From contig DJXD01000129.1 in the NCBI GenBank assembly GCA_002449585.1, positions 1-19,034 of the forward strand: DNA of 19,034 nt, in the 5' to 3' direction. The translations under genes and the position numbers were made by a program. Under the pieces are notes generated by a model that searched no databases, had not been told where the DNA came from, and worked only from the letters and a program-made list of their open reading frames with translations. The DNA is from Ruminococcus sp. UBA7013 (GTDB taxonomy: Bacteria; Bacillota; Clostridia; Oscillospirales; Ruminococcaceae). The number at the start of each line of letters is the position of its first letter. Position 1 is the stretch's first letter. Shown here piece after piece: positions 15,248 to 19,034 of this stretch.

Positions 15248-16120
15248 TCAAAATTGTTTTTTTAAAATTTCAATAAATTCATTTGTATGCTTTGAGGGGT
15301 TATCTGCCTTCATAAAGGCACAATATCGCCGAATAATAGGTTTTCCATTCCGCAAAAGTTTCACTGCCTTTGCCGCTGACTGTGCGATATTGCCGCTGCC
15401 TTCGATGGGCATAAATCCTTTTCCCTGAATCACTTTCATATGGGCATCATCAAGAAATTCCGTAAAAATAATTTCACTCCGGAATCCAAGATCATTGATA
15501 TAAAAATTACGTTCTGTTTCCTGCTGTTCCTGAGAAGAAAGCAGTATCAGTGGCATGTTTTTCAAATCGCTGATTTCCAATTCATCAAGCTGTGACAGCG
15601 GACTATTGACGGATATTTCTGCATAATATTCCCGTATTTCAAGCACAATATTGATATACTCATCTGAAAATGCTCTGCGCTGATCGTTCAGCACAATATC
15701 AATTCTGCTGTTTCGCAGGAGAGTATACAATGCATCATGATTGCCATGTATGACTTCAATTGTGACATCCGGAAATTTTGCCGTAAATACTGATATTGCA
15801 TTCTGAAATTCATTTGTGGAATAGCCTTTCAGCACTCCGATATGAAGAATTTCATCTTTATTTCCGCCGATGTGCTGTAATTCATGACATATTGCATCAT
15901 AATCCGCTACCAGCACAAGACTTTTCTTATAAAAATATTCACCTGCTTTGGTAAGAGTAAAACTGCGTTTCTTTCGCTCCAACAGCGTGACACCAAGTTC
16001 TTCCTCCAGAGCTTTAATTTGCTGAGAAATCGCTGACTGTGAGATAAAATGTTCCTCTGCGGCTTTCGTGAAACTGTTATGCTTGACAACGGACTGAAAG
16101 TATCTAATTTGTTTGAACAT
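15248..16120 (-). CDS. LysR family transcriptional regulator
   Basis: 290 residues, the usual length. The N-terminal winged helix-turn-helix is plain: FQSVVKHNSFTKAAEEHF, then ISQSAISQQIKALEEELGV, then LLERKKRSFTLTKAGEYF. From about 90 to the end is the periplasmic-binding-like effector domain. It would bind a small effector and control nearby genes. It is on the same strand as the genes around it rather than divergent, so it may autoregulate an operon with the SDR and acetyltransferase, and perhaps act at the promoter of the flavodoxin/cupin run upstream of 19034. Start ATG 16120 has a GGTGAT site. Confidence 0.93.
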   Translation of the reverse strand: MFKQIRYFQSVVKHNSFTKAAEEHFISQSAISQQIKALEEELGVTLLERKKRSFTLTKAGEYFYKKSLVLVADYDAICHELQHIGGNKDEILHIGVLKGYSTNEFQNAISVFTAKFPDVTIEVIHGNHDALYTLLRNSRIDIVLNDQRRAFSDEYINIVLEIREYYAEISVNSPLSQLDELEISDLKNMPLILLSSQEQQETERNFYINDLGFRSEIIFTEFLDDAHMKVIQGKGFMPIEGSGNIAQSAAKAVKLLRNGKPIIRRYCAFMKADNPSKHTNEFIEILKKQF

Positions 16121-16140
16121 AGTATCACCAATATTCTTTT

Positions 16141-16162
16141 TGATTTCATGAAAGATAAATCA
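16141..16162. promoter_or_regulatory. Nested palindrome upstream of LysR
   Basis: TTTCATGAAA (16144-16153) is a perfect 10-bp palindrome, overlapping a TGATTT...AAATCA pair (16141-16146 and 16157-16162). It is 21-42 bases from the LysR start codon, where an autoregulatory LysR or other operator could lie. I do not recognise a named site, and the region is AT-rich, so this is tentative. Confidence 0.3.
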
Positions 16163-16185
16163 GAATTTAGCAGTATATAAAATTC

Positions 16186-16560
16186 TTATGGAATATAAAG
16201 ATAGTTATAAATATAGTTCCATAATTCTTTAGTGTGTTCGCCAATCAATTCTAAAGCTCTATTATAAGTTATTTTTTCGTCCCACAGATACTCTAACAGA
16301 GTAACCTGAACAAGATTTTGTGCTCCATCATCGCCATTTGATGATAAATCTTCATACATATCAAAAATACGACTTATAGTTTTATTTGTTAAATAATCAT
16401 CTTGCTTTAATAAAGATACTGTTAATTGATTAAAAACATCTCCAAAGATGACATGAGGTAAAAATTCACCTAACTCACTCATTTCCTCTTTAACTTGTTC
16501 TTTTAATTCAGGAAATCTTTTTATAATAAATTCTTCATTAAGGCTAGAGTATTCAATCAT
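16186..16560 (-). CDS. Small acidic protein of unknown function (possibly DUF7674-like)
   Basis: 124 residues from ATG 16560, chosen because AGAGGG lies 7 nt upstream and because it overlaps the GNAT stop as ATGA. The protein is acidic and probably all-helical, with no membrane segment and no catalytic motif. LPHVIFGDVFNQLTVSLL and the later LVQVTLLEYLWDEK recall the DUF7674 family, whose members often occur as small cytoplasmic proteins of no known role; the match is from memory. The gene is markedly AT-rich with codon use unlike its neighbours, as is the GNAT gene it is coupled to. The two look like one acquired unit. Confidence 0.7.
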   Translation of the reverse strand: MIEYSSLNEEFIIKRFPELKEQVKEEMSELGEFLPHVIFGDVFNQLTVSLLKQDDYLTNKTISRIFDMYEDLSSNGDDGAQNLVQVTLLEYLWDEKITYNRALELIGEHTKELWNYIYNYLYIP

Positions 16561-17096
16561 GAATTTTCCCTCTCTAAATTCCAATTTACTTCATTTTTAA
16601 GAATTGCATAGATAAAAAAATCATTATAGACTTCATTTTCATCTTTGCGAGGGAATAGCTCTTTATGTTCAGCCTCTTTGCGCATCCCTACTCTTTCTAC
16701 TAATCTGATTGATTTTTTATTTCTTGTATCTATTTCAGCAAATATACGCCGAACCCCAAGAGAAGAAAAAGCATATTTCATCATTCCAATGATACTTTCG
16801 CAGGCATATCCCTTACCTTGATAATTTCTGTTAAATGTATATCCAATCTCATAATTGCCGTAACCCTTATCAGAGAAATAAATTTTCCCTATTACTTTGT
16901 TATTTAGAACTACAGCATAAAATTCATTACTATGTGAAAAGTTGATAGCTTCTTGAACACACGCTTCTCTTGTAAATGTTTCATAAGGCTCAAAATAGGT
17001 AACTTCAACATCTGTTAGTATATCTGCTAAATCATTATAATCATCAGGATTAAATTTTCTTACAATCAATCTTTCTGTTGAGAACAGTTCAGTCAT
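16557..17096 (-). CDS. GNAT family N-acetyltransferase (RimJ/RimL-like)
   Basis: 179 residues. RLIVRKFNPDDYNDLADIL at the N-terminus, the acetyl-CoA pyrophosphate loop RNYQGKGYACE (Q93-A98), and DTRNKKSIRLVERVGMRKE with N126 are typical of RimJ/RimL-like acetyltransferases, which acetylate amines on small molecules or protein N-termini. Target unknown. The first 8 bp overlap the end of the CMD gene, and its stop overlaps the next start (ATGA). Hand counts on six 60-base lines across this gene and the small gene after it give about 28% G+C, against about 46% on four lines of the CMD gene, a sign of separate origin. Confidence 0.88.
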   Translation of the reverse strand: MTELFSTERLIVRKFNPDDYNDLADILTDVEVTYFEPYETFTREACVQEAINFSHSNEFYAVVLNNKVIGKIYFSDKGYGNYEIGYTFNRNYQGKGYACESIIGMMKYAFSSLGVRRIFAEIDTRNKKSIRLVERVGMRKEAEHKELFPRKDENEVYNDFFIYAILKNEVNWNLERENS

Positions 17097-17856
17097 TCTG
17101 CTTCCTCATTTCACAAGCTTTGTTGATACAAGTCAAAGCGTTCAAACTCCTTGGATAACCAATATAAGGCAGGCACTGTGAAACAATCTTTATCAGAAAC
17201 GCCTTATCATTGCCGATGCGCATATTTGCTCCAGCGTGAGCTGTCAACTGCGGTTCACAGCCCCCCTGTGCCGAAAGAAAGCAGAACGTTATCATTTCAC
17301 GCTGTTTGTAGTCGAGACCTGTGCGAGTATAATAATCACCAAAGCAATTATCCGCAAGCCAGTGATTGATATGCACGGTTTCAGGATTGCCGGATTGATA
17401 AAACTCTCTCATGCCCTCGCCGAAAATATCCACTTGTGCTTGAATGCCGCCCTCAAGACGATTTTCAGTCGTTGTGGTGGCCTGGCCTTCTAAAGGCAGT
17501 TTCACACCCAGATTTTCAAGGATCTCATTGGTAGCTTTCAAGAATGGGAATACCCTACCAATACCCAGATAGGCAACAGCCTGATAAACGATTTCTTTCG
17601 TTTCAATAGGAGATACACCAAAGTGAAACGCCGCCGGAAGCATTACTCTAAACTCATCAATTCCCTGACAGCCGATCAAAGACGCAAGAATTGCCATAAA
17701 TCTAGTTTTATCGTCTAAATCATCATGATTCACGACTTCATCAAAAGCGAAATTATCAAAACGCTCGATCAATTCAGGGTCTGTTCTGAGAAAATCCGAG
17801 ACATAACCGGGGAACATTTTCTCATGATATGCTTTTGCTTTTTCTGAAATTGCCAT
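17089..17856 (-). CDS. Carboxymuconolactone decarboxylase (CMD/AhpD-like) family protein, two CMD domains
   Basis: 255 residues. ATG 17856 is the likely start, because AAGGAGG stands 6 nt before it; that site abuts ATG 17862, leaving no room there. Two CMD repeats are visible: N-terminal (about 45-110, LIGCQGIDEFRVML, GVSPIETKEIVYQ) and C-terminal (about 175-245, REMITFCFLSAQGGCEP with C200 and H207). The family includes gamma-carboxymuconolactone decarboxylase and AhpD-type peroxidase partners. Neither domain has a complete CxxC, so AhpD-like disulfide chemistry is doubtful. Double-domain versions are common in clostridial clusters with cupin, flavodoxin and AKR genes, as here. Its Shine-Dalgarno overlaps the stop of the NTF2-like gene. 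Confidence 0.9.
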   Translation of the reverse strand: MAISEKAKAYHEKMFPGYVSDFLRTDPELIERFDNFAFDEVVNHDDLDDKTRFMAILASLIGCQGIDEFRVMLPAAFHFGVSPIETKEIVYQAVAYLGIGRVFPFLKATNEILENLGVKLPLEGQATTTTENRLEGGIQAQVDIFGEGMREFYQSGNPETVHINHWLADNCFGDYYTRTGLDYKQREMITFCFLSAQGGCEPQLTAHAGANMRIGNDKAFLIKIVSQCLPYIGYPRSLNALTCINKACEMRKQND

Positions 17857-17867
17857 ATACATCCTCC

Positions 17868-18236
17868 TTAATATGTTGATGCAGATGCACTTGTAAAATA
17901 CCAGTCATCCGATTTTTTGACCAGTGTAAATTCCAATTGTAACCGCCATGTATGCTTACCGCCGCCGAATACAGCTGCATTGACACGACTTTTTCCCGTG
18001 AGCTTTGCGGTATCATTCGAAATTGTTACCTGCATATCCTCGTGATTTGCGGAGTAATAATTTAATGTACCATTCATAATGGAATCAATATAGACTGATT
18101 TTGACTGATGCATACCTGTCATGTGAATCAGGATAAAGCTGTCATCATGCACTCTTTCAAGTTCTGTTCTATCTTTGCGAATCATGGCGGTGTACATCTC
18201 TTTATAGAGCTGGATAATTTTTTCTTTATCAGTCAT
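17868..18236 (-). CDS. NTF2-like (SnoaL/DUF4440-type) protein
   Basis: 122 residues, no signal peptide. The pattern IIQLYKEMYTAMIRKDRTEL, then DDSFILIHMTG, then KSRVNAAVFGG and a final WYFTSASAS segment fits a cone-shaped NTF2-like fold (nuclear transport factor 2 family protein). Such proteins are small ligand-binding or isomerase/hydrolase domains; no catalytic residue can be assigned here. Its start overlaps the cupin stop as ATGA (18233-18236) and its TAA overlaps the Shine-Dalgarno of the CMD gene, so it is tightly coupled to both. Confidence 0.8.
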   Translation of the reverse strand: MTDKEKIIQLYKEMYTAMIRKDRTELERVHDDSFILIHMTGMHQSKSVYIDSIMNGTLNYYSANHEDMQVTISNDTAKLTGKSRVNAAVFGGGKHTWRLQLEFTLVKKSDDWYFTSASASTY

Positions 18237-18652
18237 TTCAGCTTACCATAATCTTCATCTGAAACAGGTTCACACCATTCTGTTTTACAGTTTTCTCCGA
18301 CGACTTCAATCGCAAGATGCTGAAATGCACTATCTGCGGCCGCACCATGCCAATGTTTGACATTAGCAGGGATATTTACCACATCTCCGGGGTGGAGCTC
18401 TCTTGCTTCCTTGCCCCATTCCTGATACCAGCCTTTTCCGGCAGTAACAAGAAGCATCTGCCCGCCGCCTTTGTCAGCATGGTGGATATGCCAGTTATTG
18501 CGGCAAGCTGGTTCAAAAGTGACATTGCCAATCACGACTTGTTCCAGACTAAGCATATTCAGATAGCTCTTACCAATAAAATACTGTGCAAAATTTACAT
18601 TTTCTCCGCCAATCGGAAAAATGGTACTGTTTTTCAGTTCTTCGAATGTCAT
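18233..18652 (-). CDS. Cupin domain protein
   Basis: 139 residues from ATG 18652, chosen because AAAGGAG lies 7 nt upstream; the upstream in-frame ATG at 18694 would overlap the flavodoxin gene. The metal-binding cupin motifs are clear: NNWHIHHADKGGGQML (H55, H57, H58, Q65) and NIPANVKHWHGAA (H100, H102). It is a small single-domain cupin of the kind often annotated with CMD proteins. A divalent metal and an enzymatic or binding role on a small molecule are expected; the substrate is unknown. It overlaps the NTF2-like gene by 4 bp and lies 20 bp after the flavodoxin gene. Confidence 0.9.
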   Translation of the reverse strand: MTFEELKNSTIFPIGGENVNFAQYFIGKSYLNMLSLEQVVIGNVTFEPACRNNWHIHHADKGGGQMLLVTAGKGWYQEWGKEARELHPGDVVNIPANVKHWHGAAADSAFQHLAIEVVGENCKTEWCEPVSDEDYGKLK

Positions 18653-18672
18653 GGGAACGCTCCTTTCTGATT

Positions 18673-19034
18673 TCAGACAGATTTCTTTGCCCATGCAGAA
18701 ACTTTGCTTTCTGATTTTTCAGACTCTGCACCATGAATAGAAAGCCCCGGTTTCACAGTTGCACCTTTGCAGATATTTTTCAAATCACGTTCACTTGCGC
18801 CCATGCCGCTACCTTCATTAGTGCAAAAAGGAATGATGATCTTTCCTGTGAGGTCATATTTTTCAAGGAGTGTAAACATGCACATGGGCATTGTTCCCCA
18901 CCAGTTCGGATAGCCTACAAAAATAGTATCATAATCTGCAAAATTTTCAGGATATGCCTTAATTTCGGGACGAGCCTTTGCACGAAGTTCCTGTTTCGCT
19001 TCTTCAATACAGGTCATGTAGCTTTCGGAATAGG
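18673..19034 (-). CDS. Flavodoxin (partial, N-terminus beyond the window)
   Basis: The frame stays open to the right edge, so the FMN-binding P-loop lies outside; the in-frame ATG at 19017 is internal. Readable are DYDTIFVGYPNWWGTMPMCM (FMN-stacking W/Y loop), TLLEKYDLTGKIIIPFCTNEGSG (second flavin loop) and the last helix. This is a one-domain electron-transfer flavodoxin of the type used by clostridial redox clusters. It is the first visible gene of the minus-strand run, and its promoter must be outside. Confidence 0.85.
   Translation of the reverse strand, partial: YSESYMTCIEEAKQELRAKARPEIKAYPENFADYDTIFVGYPNWWGTMPMCMFTLLEKYDLTGKIIIPFCTNEGSGMGASERDLKNICKGATVKPGLSIHGAESEKSESKVSAWAKKSV

Noticed and set aside
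1..19034. CRISPR array, tRNA/rRNA, IS element, toxin-antitoxin or phage genes
   Set aside because: No regularly spaced repeats, no transposase or integrase motifs and no tRNA-like cloverleaf were seen on either strand.

Overview
The window looks like chromosomal DNA of a low-to-moderate G+C Firmicute, most likely a gut Clostridium/Ruminococcus-type bacterium. The grounds are strong AAGGAGG ribosome binding sites, consensus sigma-A promoters, lipoprotein signal peptides, Fur-type operators and protein families common in Clostridia. I cannot name a species. Nothing indicates a plasmid, phage, IS element, CRISPR array or RNA gene.

Layout. (1) 1-935, plus strand: 3' part of a flavodoxin-fold NAD(P)H-dependent oxidoreductase with a C-terminal SCP2-like domain, cut by the window edge. 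(2) 943-2553, minus strand: a zinc-binding lipoprotein in which a ZinT domain sits inside the ZnuA/TroA fold. It is driven by a consensus promoter with two Fur-type boxes. (3) 2554-2990 is the only gene-free stretch over 300 bases. It holds two divergent promoters, the Fur boxes, an inverted repeat, an orphan terminator-like hairpin, and a structured leader with a Shine-Dalgarno 50 nt from its start codon. (4) 2991-6943, plus strand: a tightly overlapping four-gene operon of an ATC-hydrolase-like protein, a BAAT/thioesterase-type hydrolase, an HSL-type esterase and a two-domain methyltransferase fusion, closed by a bidirectional terminator. I see no described pathway for this set, and it is the best candidate for an undescribed small-molecule system. 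(5) 6989-12150, minus strand: an operon of an M13 (neprilysin-type) lipoprotein metallopeptidase, a MacB/FtsX-type permease and its ATPase, behind a near-perfect extended -10 promoter. (6) 12334-19034, minus strand throughout: an aldo/keto reductase; a broken TMEM175-type channel gene; a maltose/galactoside-type acetyltransferase; an SDR; a LysR regulator; an AT-rich GNAT/small-protein pair; and a redox-flavoured run of CMD protein, NTF2-like protein, cupin and flavodoxin, the last cut by the right edge.

How the genes may work together. The zinc lipoprotein probably captures metal under Fur-family control, although no permease is next to it. The four-gene operon would hydrolyse and methylate a small metabolite, possibly thiol- or carboxylate-containing; substrate and role are unknown. 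The M13 peptidase and ABC pair would act together at the cell surface. The flavodoxin/cupin/NTF2/CMD/LysR/SDR/AKR stretch resembles the redox-detoxification gene sets common in Clostridia. Part of it appears to be decaying (TMEM175 pseudogene, SDR with altered glycines), and part appears to have been interrupted by an AT-rich GNAT pair.
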